From the NCBI RefSeq assembly GCF_026788005.1, contig NZ_JABEPE010000024.1, positions 1-45,075 on the forward strand: a stretch of 45,075 bases of DNA. Reading direction: 5' to 3'. This document shows positions 1-9,042 of the stretch, one piece after another. Every line of letters starts with the position of its first letter. Position 1 is the stretch's first letter. The translations under genes were made by a program, and so were the position numbers. The DNA comes from Alteromonas sp. a30 (GTDB lineage: Bacteria > Pseudomonadota > Gammaproteobacteria > Enterobacterales > Alteromonadaceae). Below the pieces are notes generated by a model that did no database searches, was not told the DNA's origin, and saw only the letters and a list, made by a program, of their open reading frames with translations.

Positions 1-300
1 TTTCTTGGTTAGCACTCTTTTTTAGTGAGTGCCCACACAAATTGTCTATTGCAAATTGTTAAAGAACGTTTGCTTCGAAACCTTTAAACTTAAGCTCTCG
101 AAGCGGACGTGAAGTTTAAACCCTTTGATTAAGTTGTCAATGCTTTTTTTGAATTTTTTCAAACAAGCTTTGCAACATAACTTGTAGATTTCTCTACTTG
201 GTGCTCCCCGTCAGAACTGATGCGCATTATAAGGAGGCAAATGAATTAATCAAGGATTTTTTTGAATTATTTTAATTTTTTTAACACGCTTTCTTAATTC
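1..300 (-). promoter_or_regulatory. rRNA operon leader and promoter (operon runs left out of window)
   Basis: Read on the minus strand, a strong sigma-70 promoter is visible: -35 TTGATT at 248-253, a 16-bp spacer and -10 TATAAT at 226-231, preceded by an A/T-rich stretch (254-300) that could be an UP element and followed by a GC-rich discriminator. About 160 bases downstream lies CGTTCTTTAACAA (56-68), a near match to the boxA antitermination site of rrn operons, then the GTGTGGGCACTC motif commonly seen ahead of 16S genes and a small GCACTC/GAGTGC hairpin. No 16S sequence is inside the window. boxA also occurs in 16S-23S spacers, but the promoter upstream argues for the leader. Bases 300-430 are A/T rich with nothing else recognisable. 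Confidence 0.72.
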
Positions 301-430
301 AAACTAACTCTTATTTTTCAATAGCTTACATCAATCAAATCAAGAGAAACATCAAAAAACACACCATTTAAGCTCATTTAATCTCCAAATTTGTTAAATA
401 TAGAGTTATTAATGAGCAAATGTTCACTAT

Positions 431-1228
431 TTACTTATCTTGTTCCTTACTTTCTGGGTTAAATTCCGCGTCATTAACATCGGTATCCCCCACTACGTGT
501 TCTAGTTTAATGTTCTCTACACTTCGAAAGGTATTGATAGGCCCCGCCAATGTGTACAAAGCAAAAACCAGAAATAGAACCAACGCGGGTTCAGTGGCAA
601 CAACAATAAATATAAGCATCACAATTAATAGCGCAACAAAGGGAACTTTGCCTTGCCAGTTAACTTCTTTAAACGAGTTATATTTGAAATTACTAACCAT
701 TAGCGCACCAGCCAAAGCAGTAATCAGCGCCACCACACCTTGCACAAAATATTCATTAAACACTTCTTTTATCTGATATTCCGAGCCAACCCAGACTAAT
801 CCTGCAACCAAAGCGGCAGCGCTGGGGCTAGGTAATCCCTGAAAAAATCGTTTATCTGCTGTTTCTATTTGAGTATTAAATCGAGCTAGACGAAGTGCAG
901 CTCCGGCAACGTAAATAAATGCGGCAAGCCAGCCAAGTTTATTGAGATCAGTAAGCGCCCAGTTATAAGCCACTAGTGCGGGCGCCACACCAAAGGAGAC
1001 CATATCTGCCATGGAGTCATACTCCGCCCCAAAAGCACTTTGTGTTTGCGTCATACGGGCGACTCGCCCATCAAGACCATCAAAGATCATTGCCACAAAG
1101 ATAGCGATAGCGGCTGGTTCAAATTGACCTTTCATGGAGGCAACAACGGCGTAGAAGCCTGAGAAAATACCAGCAGTGGTCAGTAGATTGGGCAAAAGGT
1201 AGATGCCCTTATGTTTTGATTCTGTCAT
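431..1228 (-). CDS. pssA: CDP-diacylglycerol--serine O-phosphatidyltransferase
   Basis: Makes phosphatidylserine from CDP-diacylglycerol and L-serine in the inner membrane, the first step to phosphatidylethanolamine. The CDP-alcohol phosphotransferase signature DG-x2-AR-x8-G-x3-D-x3-D is complete near residues 50-75 (DGLDGRVAR, then GAEYDSMAD). Several hydrophobic segments follow, so this is the integral-membrane type of PssA and not the soluble phospholipase-D-like enzyme of E. coli. The acidic C-terminal tail (about 30 residues) is not part of the catalytic core. I choose the ATG at 1228 (MTESK), which has GGAG 6 bases upstream; an in-frame TTG at 1240 lacks a Shine-Dalgarno sequence. This gives 265 aa. 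It lies downstream of clpB on the same strand, separated by a terminator. Confidence 0.93.
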   Translation of the reverse strand: MTESKHKGIYLLPNLLTTAGIFSGFYAVVASMKGQFEPAAIAIFVAMIFDGLDGRVARMTQTQSAFGAEYDSMADMVSFGVAPALVAYNWALTDLNKLGWLAAFIYVAGAALRLARFNTQIETADKRFFQGLPSPSAAALVAGLVWVGSEYQIKEVFNEYFVQGVVALITALAGALMVSNFKYNSFKEVNWQGKVPFVALLIVMLIFIVVATEPALVLFLVFALYTLAGPINTFRSVENIKLEHVVGDTDVNDAEFNPESKEQDK

Positions 1229-1284
1229 GAAATACTCCAAATTGAAGGGCAGGAAAATAACATAAACCGGGATATGAGGTGAAG

Positions 1285-1319
1285 TTAAAAACCGCCTAAT
1301 ACAAAAGCAAAAGGCGGTT
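1285..1319 (-). terminator. Rho-independent terminator of clpB
   Basis: On the minus strand an 8-bp stem AACCGCCT/AGGCGGTT (1312-1319 with 1290-1297) with a 14-base loop is followed by a T run (1286-1290). It lies just after the clpB stop codon, separating clpB from pssA. Confidence 0.75.
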
Positions 1320-1351
1320 AAGTATAGAAAGAAAGTTAAAGTATAGACGAA

Positions 1352-3922
1352 TTATCGAATAATAAACTGCCCATCCTGAGCATCAACGCTTACTGCATTC
1401 ACAGACTCAAGTGTTCCTGCAAGGAGCTTTTGCGCTAGGGGATTTTCTATTTGACGTTGAATCGCTCTTTTAAGCGGTCTAGCACCATAGACTGGGTCAT
1501 ACCCTGCATCAGCTAACTTGTCCAGCGCAGCTTCAGTCAATGTCATTTCAATATCTTTTTCTTTTAACCTCTCTTTTAAGTGCGACAATTGAATGCGCGC
1601 AATTTCTTTGATTTGTGACTTCCCTAGCGGATGGAAGACAACTGTATCGTCAATCCGATTAATAAATTCAGGACGGAAGTGCTGTGAAACCACGCCCATT
1701 ACCGCCTCTTTCATTTGTTCATAATCCGCTTCGGTATGAAGCTCTTGAATCAAATCCGATCCTAAGTTCGAAGTCATGATCACAACGCTATTTTTGAAGT
1801 CGACCGTACGCCCTTGCCCATCGGTTAAACGTCCATCATCCAACACTTGTAATAAAATATTGAAAACATCTGGATGCGCTTTTTCAACTTCATCAAGCAA
1901 AATAACAGAATAAGGTTTACGTCTTACCGCTTCTGTTAAGTATCCTCCTTCTTCGTAACCCACATAACCCGGAGGTGCGCCCACTAACCTAGAAACGGAA
2001 TGTTTCTCCATGAATTCCGACATATCAATACGTACCATGGCATCGGAAGAATCAAATAAAAATTCAGCTAATGCTTTACACAGTTCCGTTTTACCAACTC
2101 CTGTTGGTCCTAAGAATAGGAACGAACCTATAGGTCGATTGGGATCAGACAACCCTGCGCGAGAACGTCTAATAGAATTAGAAACCGCATCGACCGCTTC
2201 ACCTTGCCCAACAACATTCTTATGAAGTTCATCTTCCATTCGTAGTAACTTGGACTTTTCTCCTTCAAGCATTTTCGAAACCGGAATACCTGTCCAACGA
2301 GATAGCACATCAGCAATCTCACTATCTGTTACTTTATTTTTTAGTAACGTAGTTTCTGTTGACTCACCTTCCGAAGCAAACTCCAATTTTTGCTCTAGTT
2401 CGGGAATACGACCATATTGCAATTCCGACATACGATTCAGATCTTGGGCACGTCGAGCAATTTCTAAATCCAGCTTAGCGCGTTCCAAGTCAGCTTTAAT
2501 ATGCTGCGTCCCTTGCATCGCATTCTTTTCGGAATCCCAAACCTTTTCCATATCCTTGTATTTCATTTCTAGCTTTTCACGCTCTAGCTCAATCGCTGCT
2601 AAACGTTTATAACTCGCATCATCTGTTTCTTTAGAAAGCGCCTGCTCTTCTAATTTAAACTGAATGATTTTCCGTTCTAGACGATCCATTTCTTCCGGCT
2701 TGGAATCAATTTGCAAACGAATGCTCGCCGCCGCCTCGTCAATTAGGTCAATGGCTTTATCCGGTAATTGTCGATCACTTATATAACGATGTGACAAGGT
2801 TGCTGCGGCAACAATTGCAGGGTCGGTAATATCAACCGAATGATGTAACTCGTAACGCTCTTTAAGCCCACGTAAAATAGCGATGGTATCTTCCACATTG
2901 GGTTCATCAACCAACACTTTTTGGAAACGCCGTTCCAGTGCTGCATCCTTTTCAATATATTGGCGATATTCATCCAGCGTTGTCGCTCCAACACAATGCA
3001 ACTCGCCTCTTGCTAAAGCAGGTTTCAACATATTACCCGCATCCATCGCACCGTCGCCTTTACCTGCTCCGACCATGGTATGCAATTCGTCAATGAAAAG
3101 AATAACACTGCCTTCTTCTTTCGATAGTTCATTCAATACCGCTTTTAAACGCTCTTCAAATTCACCACGATATTTTGCCCCAGCAACTAACGATCCCATA
3201 TCTAATGAGAGCACACGTTTGTTTTTTAATCCTTCAGGGACTTCAGCGTTAACAATGCGTTGAGCAAGCCCTTCGACAATAGCCGTTTTACCCACTCCGG
3301 GCTCACCGATAAGTACAGGGTTATTTTTAGTGCGACGTTGAAGCACTTGAATCGTTCGACGAATCTCTTCATCACGCCCAATAACCGGATCTAAACGCCC
3401 TTGCTCAGCACGCTCCGTTAAATCTGTCGTATATTTTTCTAACGCTTGACGTACATCTTCTGCATTAGGATCCGTCACTTTTTGGCCACCACGCATTTTC
3501 TCAATGGCGCTTTCCACTTTGTCTTTGGTAACACCGACCTCTTTTAATAACTCGCCTAAGCGCCCTTTGTCTTCTAGCGCGGCAAGCACGTAGATTTCCG
3601 AAGTGATGTATTCGTCTTTCCGCTTTTGTGCAATTTTGTCGCACAAATTAATCAGTACGACCGTTTCTTTGGCTAATTGAACATCGCCGCCAATGCCTTC
3701 GACACGGGGCAACTTTTCGATAATTTGAGATAATCCTGAACGTAGTAGATTCACGTTCACGCTCGCTGTTTCCATCAATGATCTCACTGAACCACCTTCT
3801 TGGTTCAACAAAGACATCATAATATGAACAGGCTCTATATATTGATGATCACGCCCCAATGCTAATGATTGTGCATCTGATATGGCGATCTGAAATTTGC
3901 TTGTTAATCTATCTAACCGCAT
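1352..3922 (-). CDS. clpB: ATP-dependent disaggregase ClpB (Hsp104 family)
   Basis: Hexameric cytoplasmic AAA+ chaperone that, with DnaK/DnaJ/GrpE, threads aggregated proteins through its pore. It has 856 aa, the usual length. The N-terminal Clp repeat domain occupies about 1-145. The first AAA+ module has Walker A GEPGVGKT at 206-213. The middle coiled-coil domain (about 410-525) is rich in E/K/L. The second AAA+ module has Walker [10 protein letters not shown] near 605. The start [10 protein letters not shown] matches the family start, and AAGGTG lies a few bases upstream of the ATG. The gene has its own sigma-32-like promoter (3961-3989) and its own terminator, so it is probably a single heat-shock transcript despite lying next to pgeF and rluD. 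Confidence 0.97.
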   Translation of the reverse strand: MRLDRLTSKFQIAISDAQSLALGRDHQYIEPVHIMMSLLNQEGGSVRSLMETASVNVNLLRSGLSQIIEKLPRVEGIGGDVQLAKETVVLINLCDKIAQKRKDEYITSEIYVLAALEDKGRLGELLKEVGVTKDKVESAIEKMRGGQKVTDPNAEDVRQALEKYTTDLTERAEQGRLDPVIGRDEEIRRTIQVLQRRTKNNPVLIGEPGVGKTAIVEGLAQRIVNAEVPEGLKNKRVLSLDMGSLVAGAKYRGEFEERLKAVLNELSKEEGSVILFIDELHTMVGAGKGDGAMDAGNMLKPALARGELHCVGATTLDEYRQYIEKDAALERRFQKVLVDEPNVEDTIAILRGLKERYELHHSVDITDPAIVAAATLSHRYISDRQLPDKAIDLIDEAAASIRLQIDSKPEEMDRLERKIIQFKLEEQALSKETDDASYKRLAAIELEREKLEMKYKDMEKVWDSEKNAMQGTQHIKADLERAKLDLEIARRAQDLNRMSELQYGRIPELEQKLEFASEGESTETTLLKNKVTDSEIADVLSRWTGIPVSKMLEGEKSKLLRMEDELHKNVVGQGEAVDAVSNSIRRSRAGLSDPNRPIGSFLFLGPTGVGKTELCKALAEFLFDSSDAMVRIDMSEFMEKHSVSRLVGAPPGYVGYEEGGYLTEAVRRKPYSVILLDEVEKAHPDVFNILLQVLDDGRLTDGQGRTVDFKNSVVIMTSNLGSDLIQELHTEADYEQMKEAVMGVVSQHFRPEFINRIDDTVVFHPLGKSQIKEIARIQLSHLKERLKEKDIEMTLTEAALDKLADAGYDPVYGARPLKRAIQRQIENPLAQKLLAGTLESVNAVSVDAQDGQFIIR

Positions 3923-3960
3923 ATATACACCTTAAGAAAAATTCATCTAAGTTATTCTGT

Positions 3961-3989
3961 TTATGGGTGTATCGATGCCAAGATTCAAG
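3961..3989 (-). promoter_or_regulatory. sigma-32 heat-shock promoter of clpB
   Basis: On the minus strand CTTGAAT (3983-3989) is followed after 14 bases by ACCCATAA (3961-3968). The sigma-32 consensus is CTTGAAA-N11-16-CCCATnT. It lies about 40 bases upstream of the clpB start codon, as expected for a heat-shock chaperone gene. Confidence 0.75.
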
Positions 3990-4042
3990 TTTTAGGGAGT
4001 TTTAAATTGCTTCAGATCAAATACGAAAGACGTAAAACGGCG

Positions 4043-4804
4043 TTAATTCGACTGAATAGAAATTAAGCTAGCCATACGCCCGGTTTGCCCGTCACGGCGA
4101 TAGGAAAAGAAATGTTGAGGCTCAGAAAAGGTACAATGCTCTCCTCCCAAAATATCACTCACTCCCAACTGCGCTAATTTGCACTGCGCCACTAATGATA
4201 GTCCGAGTCGCATTTTGGAGGTCTCACCAACTTCTAAAGCAAACGGATAATCTTGAAAATGATGATAAACATCGGCTCCAACTGTATAGCTTTTCTGTCC
4301 AATAGCAGGACCAATCCATGCTGAAATTTCAGATTTATTTAAAGCAAAACCACTTTGCTTTTCAATAGATTCAAGGGTCGACTCTATCACCCCATTTGCC
4401 AAGCCCTTCCAACCAGCGTGTATAGCGGCAACCCATGTTGCATTTCTATCGCAAAGTAAAATAGGCAAGCAATCTGCGGTCATGACAACACAGGTCACGT
4501 CGGGCTCAAAGGTGAAACTCGCGTCAGCCTGAAACCCCATTTCTGGGGGACTTTCAAGCATGGAAGAAGTCAATTCAATAACAGTTGTACTGTGTGTTTG
4601 TTCCAACCACCCCATGTTCTGAAAAGGCAACAATTGACGATTGTTCAGCACCGTTTGTTTGTTATCTCCAACGTGTAATCCCAAATTGAGCTTATCAAAA
4701 GGAGGGTTTGAAAAACCGACATTATTTCTTGTGGTGGAAACGGCTAAAATTGAACTTGGAGCATCCCATTCTGGACATATGCCGTATTGACTTAGTTGTT
4801 TCAT
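4043..4804 (-). CDS. pgeF: Peptidoglycan editing factor PgeF (YfiH/DUF152 family)
   Basis: Member of the multicopper-polyphenol-oxidase-like family (E. coli YfiH). The family is associated with hydrolysing misincorporated amino acids in UDP-MurNAc precursors so that the peptidoglycan stem keeps L-Ala; homologues also show laccase or purine-nucleoside activities. The sequence shows the family hallmarks EQTHS (His), a TADCLPILL segment (Cys) and AAIHAGWKGL (His). The C-terminal FSYRRDGQTGR block is also typical. An in-frame ATG at 4822 adds six residues, but GGGAG lies 9 bases before the ATG at 4804 (MKQLSQYG), so I prefer 4804 (253 aa). It follows rluD by about 50 bases, the conserved bamD/rluD/pgeF/clpB order. 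Confidence 0.93.
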   Translation of the reverse strand: MKQLSQYGICPEWDAPSSILAVSTTRNNVGFSNPPFDKLNLGLHVGDNKQTVLNNRQLLPFQNMGWLEQTHSTTVIELTSSMLESPPEMGFQADASFTFEPDVTCVVMTADCLPILLCDRNATWVAAIHAGWKGLANGVIESTLESIEKQSGFALNKSEISAWIGPAIGQKSYTVGADVYHHFQDYPFALEVGETSKMRLGLSLVAQCKLAQLGVSDILGGEHCTFSEPQHFFSYRRDGQTGRMASLISIQSN

Positions 4805-4857
4805 CAGTACCGACTCCCACATTCAGTTCTACGTTGCCCGTTTACTCACACATTAAA

Positions 4858-5826
4858 TTAATACAGCGGAGACTCTTTACGCAAAATATTACGCAACATA
4901 ACAAAATCCTCAGGCAAGGGCGCTTGCCATGTCATCCATTCACCGCTTGTTGGATGAAATAATCCCAGTTGCACTGCATGTAACGCTTGGCGAGAAAACC
5001 CGCGCAAGGTATCAATTAATTCCTGAGAGGCGCCTTTTGGTAAGCGCGTTCGCCCACCATACAAAGGGTCTCCCACTAACGGGTGACGAAGATGTGACAT
5101 ATGAACACGAATTTGATGTGTTCTGCCTGACTCCAACTTTAACCGCAAATGCGTAAAATCTTTGAATTTTTCAATAATTCGATAATGTGTTACCGACTCT
5201 CGACCATCGTGACGCACCGCCATACTGGTCCGTTTTGTTGGGTGCCTACCAATAGGTGCATCAACTGTACCGCCAGCCACTAATACGCCATTAACAATCG
5301 CTTCATATTCACGACTAATTTCTCTGGCTTGAAGCTCTGCAACTAAATGTGTATGCGCGGGAATGGTTTTCGCTACCACCATGAGCCCTGTTGTGTCTTT
5401 ATCCAAGCGATGGACAATGCCCGCACGTGGCACAACGTCGATACCGGGACAATGATTCAATAATGCATTGAGCATGGTGTTGTCTCTATTCCCTGCTCCG
5501 GGATGCACAACAATCCCCATGGGTTTGTTAATAATGATTATATCGTCATCTTCATAAATAATTGGTAAATCAATTGCTTGCGCTTCATGAGCGGTTTGCA
5601 CTTCAATTTTACCTTCAATTTCGACTGCTTCACTTCCCAGTAGTTTGGTACGTGGTTTATCAACCACTTCCCCATTAATTTTAACGCCTCCAGCCAAAAT
5701 CCACTCTTTGATGCGTGAGCGGGAATAGTCAGGAAACAACTCTGCTAATACTTGGTCCATTCGCTTACCTGCATGAGAAAACGTCAATGTGGTTTGCAAA
5801 TGAATAATTTCTTGATTCGAACTCAT
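4858..5826 (-). CDS. rluD: 23S rRNA pseudouridine(1911/1915/1917) synthase RluD
   Basis: Converts three uridines in helix 69 of 23S rRNA to pseudouridine, needed for normal 50S function. An N-terminal S4 RNA-binding domain (about 20-85) precedes the RluA-type catalytic domain. The active-site motif HRLDKDTTG is at about 139-147, with the catalytic Asp at about 142. An INKPMGIVVHPG motif lies before it. The reading frame is open upstream to a TTG at 5907, but similarity to RluD begins at MSSNQEIIHLQ, and the ATG at 5826 gives 322 aa, close to the usual 326. No strong ribosome-binding site is seen at either start. It diverges from bamD. Confidence 0.95.
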   Translation of the reverse strand: MSSNQEIIHLQTTLTFSHAGKRMDQVLAELFPDYSRSRIKEWILAGGVKINGEVVDKPRTKLLGSEAVEIEGKIEVQTAHEAQAIDLPIIYEDDDIIIINKPMGIVVHPGAGNRDNTMLNALLNHCPGIDVVPRAGIVHRLDKDTTGLMVVAKTIPAHTHLVAELQAREISREYEAIVNGVLVAGGTVDAPIGRHPTKRTSMAVRHDGRESVTHYRIIEKFKDFTHLRLKLESGRTHQIRVHMSHLRHPLVGDPLYGGRTRLPKGASQELIDTLRGFSRQALHAVQLGLFHPTSGEWMTWQAPLPEDFVMLRNILRKESPLY

Positions 5827-6144
5827 GAATACTAATGCTTGCTTTTTATTTGCGCGCATCTTGCCACTCATCCCTGTAAAAAGCCACTCGAAGCGCGTAT
5901 CAAGCAACGATTTTTGTATTTTATTTTGTTCACTCTGGAACCAATTCTTTTTCTATGAGTCACAGAAAAACTGAGTTTTTGTCCTTCGGAAATGGAAATA
6001 GCAGTTTATAGGGAGTAGAATCTCGTCTTTGTTGAAATCGCCGTCTATTTTTCATGTTCTTTCACATGGGAAGTTACACTGGAAATCTAAGGAAACGGCT
6101 TATAACAATTCCCCCGAATTAGCAGGAAAAGAATAGTTTCATCT

Positions 6145-6912
6145 ATGAAAAGAATAACAATTTTGCGTTTCGCATCCGCTGTATTAATGGCATCCGCACT
6201 TTCCGCGTGCTCGTCTTCTCCTGATGATGAAGATATTGAAGTCGCTAATAAAGGAGCCGAGGCACTTTATGAAGACGCAAAAACCAGCATGGAAATTGGT
6301 AATTTCAATCAAGCCGCAGCAACTTTAAGTGCACTTGATTCTCGCTACCCTTTCGGACCGTTGTCGCACCAAGTACAACTAGATTTGATTTATGCTTACT
6401 ACAAAGCAGCAAAGTCAGATGAAGCCCTTGCCACCATCGACCGTTTTATTCGGTTAAATCCGAACCACTCTGATATTGACTACGCTATTTATATGCGTGG
6501 TTTGGTCAATATGGGCTCCGATACAAATTTCTTTCAGGATATTGTCGGTATCGACCGTTCAGATCGTGATGCAACCCAAGCCAGACAAGCTTTCAATGAC
6601 TTTAAAGAACTCATTGAGAAATTTCCTGACAGCAAGTATGCAGCGGATGCCAGAAAGCGCATGTTGCATATTAAAAACCGTTTAGCGCGTTATGAATTAG
6701 CGGTTGCTCGATACTATATGAAGCGTAATGCTTATGTTGCAGCTTCTAACCGTGGTCAGTATGTCATTGAAAACTTCTCTGACACAACCTATGTAAAAGA
6801 CGCACTGGAAATCATGGTCGAATGCTACGACTATCTAGAGCTAAAAGACCTTAAAGAAAGTGCGCTACAAACTTTGCGCCTTAACTTCCCAGATAGTAGT
6901 TACGTAAACTAA
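6145..6912 (+). CDS. bamD: Outer-membrane assembly lipoprotein BamD
   Basis: Essential lipoprotein of the BAM complex that, with BamA, folds beta-barrel proteins into the outer membrane. It has a signal peptide with lipobox LSAC and Cys at 22, an acidic linker (PDDEDIE), then TPR-like helical repeats. Length is 255 aa, as in other gammaproteobacteria. The repeat motif with ALYEDAK near the start and YPFGPLSHQVQLDL is characteristic. It is transcribed away from rluD, the conserved arrangement, and ends at a good terminator (6940-6966). Confidence 0.96.
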   Translation: MKRITILRFASAVLMASALSACSSSPDDEDIEVANKGAEALYEDAKTSMEIGNFNQAAATLSALDSRYPFGPLSHQVQLDLIYAYYKAAKSDEALATIDRFIRLNPNHSDIDYAIYMRGLVNMGSDTNFFQDIVGIDRSDRDATQARQAFNDFKELIEKFPDSKYAADARKRMLHIKNRLARYELAVARYYMKRNAYVAASNRGQYVIENFSDTTYVKDALEIMVECYDYLELKDLKESALQTLRLNFPDSSYVN

Positions 6913-6939
6913 CCAGAAAGTTGTTACTTGTTTTACTAT

Positions 6940-6966
6940 AAAAAACCGCTCAAAGGCGGTTTTTTA
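6940..6966 (+). terminator. Terminator of bamD (possibly bidirectional)
   Basis: The stem AAAAACCGC/GCGGTTTTT with a short TCAAAG loop is flanked by A and T runs. It sits between the convergent bamD and chrR genes and could serve both. Confidence 0.8.
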
Positions 6967-6993
6967 TATTGCTTGAATTTTCAGGTCTTTCAT

Positions 6994-7662
6994 TTACTTG
7001 AAAAATAAATGACTAAAAGGGTTGAGTAAACGCGCCAATCCTGAGGTGAAGTGCAAAGGCTTATCCACGATACTAAATACTAAACAGCCATCAGGATCGT
7101 TCGACACCGGCGTATGCGTGTGTTGTGAGTCCAACAGAATCAAATCCCCAGTCTCGAAATGATGATGACCATCTTCAAATTCACCATTTATAACTAAAGT
7201 CCATTCATTACCACGATGCGTATGCTCCGGCACACTACCGCCGTGCTCCATATAAATAAACTCTGCTCGTACATCACCGCCAATATCAACCTGAGCTTGC
7301 CACAACTTGCCAACAAGCTTTTTCCAACTTGCGGTGCGATTGACAAAACGCCCTAGCGAACGAGGAAGTGGGAAATGTCGGCCATCCAAATCCAAAAACG
7401 AGGGCTCCGATGCTCGAGTATTCATGTCTTCCGGTTCGTCCATGATGTTTTGCATCATATCGCCGAATACGGAAAGGTCACTTTCCTCTTTCTCAGAAAC
7501 AATCAGGCTCTGGGAAGCAACCACCTGCGTCACCTCCTTTAGCTTCTGTTGGCAATGGCGACACAAATCACAATGCGAGGACACAATCAATGAAAGTGAC
7601 GGATTCAAAGTGCCATTGGCAAAGCTTTGTAACTGCATTTCGCTTGGGTGAAAATTAATCAT
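6994..7662 (-). CDS. chrR: ChrR-family zinc anti-sigma factor
   Basis: Predicted cytoplasmic anti-sigma factor that holds the adjacent ECF sigma factor until singlet oxygen or organic peroxide stress. The N-terminal zinc anti-sigma domain shows His5, His30, Cys34 and Cys37 (HCDLCRHC block), the same spacing as Rhodobacter sphaeroides ChrR. The C-terminal half is a cupin (HTHRGNEWTLV at about 140-155, later DSQHTHTP), the second metal site needed for the singlet-oxygen response in the family. Length 222 aa is normal. Its start overlaps the end of the sigma-factor gene by 8 bases, so the two are translationally coupled. The role is known for the family; the stimulus here is inferred. Confidence 0.93.
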   Translation of the reverse strand: MINFHPSEMQLQSFANGTLNPSLSLIVSSHCDLCRHCQQKLKEVTQVVASQSLIVSEKEESDLSVFGDMMQNIMDEPEDMNTRASEPSFLDLDGRHFPLPRSLGRFVNRTASWKKLVGKLWQAQVDIGGDVRAEFIYMEHGGSVPEHTHRGNEWTLVINGEFEDGHHHFETGDLILLDSQHTHTPVSNDPDGCLVFSIVDKPLHFTSGLARLLNPFSHLFFK

Positions 7663-8296
7663 TTTCGTCCAACAACTCCTTTAACTTTTGTAGCGCTAGT
7701 CGAGTACGAGACTTGATTGTCCCCAGCGGCGTATCAGTTTCGTCAGCGACTTCTTGCTGTGACTTACCGTGAACATACACTGCAAGTATGACCTGTTTTT
7801 GTTTCTCTGGAAGTAGCCCTACTTTCTCAAGAATTTGCTCTAAGGTGACGGTATCATCAACCAGTTCTTCATCTAGTGAGGCTGTTTGTTCCACCAGCAC
7901 AGGCCACAAATCATCGGCACAAATATCTTCTTTGCGGCTTTGCATCTTTCGCAGAAAGTCAAAGCGTAGATTTCGCGCAATAGTAAACACCCAAGTGGAT
8001 GGCATCCCCTTCTCACCGTTAAATAAATGTGCTTTTTGCCAAACATTAGTCAATGTGTCTTGCACCAACTCCATGGCAATAGCTTCATTGCCAATCTGCT
8101 TTAAAGCATAGGAGCGCAAGCGCGGAGCAAAATGAGAAAAGAGTTTTGAAAATGAAGTTCGACATCGCCTTTCCGCTACCGCGACAAGACATTCAGCAAG
8201 CACCTCTGAACTGAGCCCTGAACTGCTTTCTGTATTCGCTGCATTCATTTTATTAGAAGTTGTCTTTGAATGTTGCAAGGTCGTTTCAACCAGCAT
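7655..8296 (-). CDS. rpoE: ECF11-type RNA polymerase sigma factor (RpoE/ChrR pair)
   Basis: Alternative sigma factor of the group paired with ChrR. Region 2 lies at about 45-120 (FSKLFSHFAPRLRSYAL, then AMELVQDTLTNVWQKAHLF). Region 4 lies at about 155-210, with the helix-turn-helix SQQEVADETDTPLGTIKSRT. The N-terminal 35 residues are Ser/Thr rich and not conserved; an alternative ATG (MNAANTESS) at 8248 is possible, and neither start has a clear ribosome-binding site. It precedes chrR with an 8-base overlap. A near-perfect ECF11 promoter lies just upstream (8327-8356), so autoregulation is likely. This is not the envelope-stress RpoE of E. coli, which is partnered by RseA. Confidence 0.93.
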   Translation of the reverse strand: MLVETTLQHSKTTSNKMNAANTESSSGLSSEVLAECLVAVAERRCRTSFSKLFSHFAPRLRSYALKQIGNEAIAMELVQDTLTNVWQKAHLFNGEKGMPSTWVFTIARNLRFDFLRKMQSRKEDICADDLWPVLVEQTASLDEELVDDTVTLEQILEKVGLLPEKQKQVILAVYVHGKSQQEVADETDTPLGTIKSRTRLALQKLKELLDEND

Positions 8297-8326
8297 GAAT
8301 CGTTACCCACTTTCTAGCATTTTACA

Positions 8327-8356
8327 GACTTACGTACAATGCGAGTAAACGGATCA
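8327..8356 (-). promoter_or_regulatory. ECF11-type autoregulatory promoter of rpoE-chrR
   Basis: On the minus strand TGATCC (8351-8356) and TAAGTC (8327-8332) are separated by exactly 18 bases. This resembles the promoter type recognised by ChrR-partnered sigma factors (TGATCC, about 18 bases, TAAnnn). The TGA of the -35 element is also the stop codon of the upstream LON-domain gene. Confidence 0.72.
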
Positions 8357-8929
8357 ACGCACTAAATCTTGCAAGTATTCGTAAACTGCCGACAAAGAGC
8401 GTTTTTCAATAAACATTTGCTTTTGTTGGGGTGACACCGGTAACACTTCCATCCAGCGATACAGCACCCAGCGACAATCATCAAATTGTGGTTTTTCATA
8501 TAACGCTTCAAACTCTGGATACAAATCAAACAACTCTTTCAATCGTTCCCTTAACACCTGACAATCGAAATTTTGTTGCGTTTCTTGCGCTGACTTCGAC
8601 CAAATCTCACATTCTCCTATACGCAGTCCATCCGAATCAGTAACAATGTCGCGTACAGTAAAAAAAGACTGGCCTTCCACTAGCAGTCCCAACAAACCGT
8701 TTTCCAGTTGATTAAAATCCACGATTTGAACCCATGTTCCTATCGGATAGATGTGTTGATTGCTATCCTTATCTCCTTTGTCGTTCAACATGCAGATGCC
8801 AAATCCCGATCCAGATAAACACGCGTCTTTCACCATACGTAAATATCGTGATTCAAACACTCGCAGCGCCAAGCGGCCCCCTGGCAGAATGTGTGCCGGT
8901 AACGGAAACAAAGGTAATTGCATTGTCAT
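8354..8929 (-). CDS. LON N-terminal (substrate-binding) domain protein
   Basis: Stand-alone LON-N (PUA-like) domain protein of 191 aa with no ATPase or protease domain. The typical start of the domain is seen (LPLFPLPAHILPGG, then LRVFESRYLRM), followed by a GFGICML strand and a helical C-terminus. Such proteins are widespread in gammaproteobacteria next to ChrR/ECF11 modules; their biochemical role is not established. The start could be the ATG at 8929 or the one at 8923 (MQLPLFP), which is better spaced from a GAG motif. It precedes rpoE by 57 bases and has its own ECF11-like promoter (8963-8992), suggesting it belongs to the same regulon. Confidence 0.85.
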   Translation of the reverse strand: MTMQLPLFPLPAHILPGGRLALRVFESRYLRMVKDACLSGSGFGICMLNDKGDKDSNQHIYPIGTWVQIVDFNQLENGLLGLLVEGQSFFTVRDIVTDSDGLRIGECEIWSKSAQETQQNFDCQVLRERLKELFDLYPEFEALYEKPQFDDCRWVLYRWMEVLPVSPQQKQMFIEKRSLSAVYEYLQDLVR

Positions 8930-8962
8930 TCTCAGTCGCTTCGGTGATTAGTCTCTATGCAG

Positions 8963-8992
8963 CTTTTACTGACGCCACATTTTTTTGGATTA
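8963..8992 (-). promoter_or_regulatory. ECF11-like promoter of the LON-domain gene
   Basis: On the minus strand TAATCC (8987-8992) and TAAAAG (8963-8968) are 18 bases apart, one base off the -35 of the rpoE promoter. It lies 34 bases upstream of the gene and is back to back with the divergent site at 8997-9026. Confidence 0.5.
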
Positions 8993-8996
8993 GTTT

Positions 8997-9026
8997 TGAT
9001 CGAAAAAAGTGAAATAACAGTAAAAA
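8997..9026 (+). promoter_or_regulatory. ECF11-like promoter of the NTF2/amine-oxidase/DUF1365 operon
   Basis: TGATCG (8997-9002) and TAAAAA (9021-9026) are separated by 18 bases, close to the rpoE promoter. The start codon follows at 9043 with an ACGGAGG ribosome-binding site, leaving a short leader. Confidence 0.55.
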
Positions 9027-9042
9027 GTCAACGGAGGTAATC

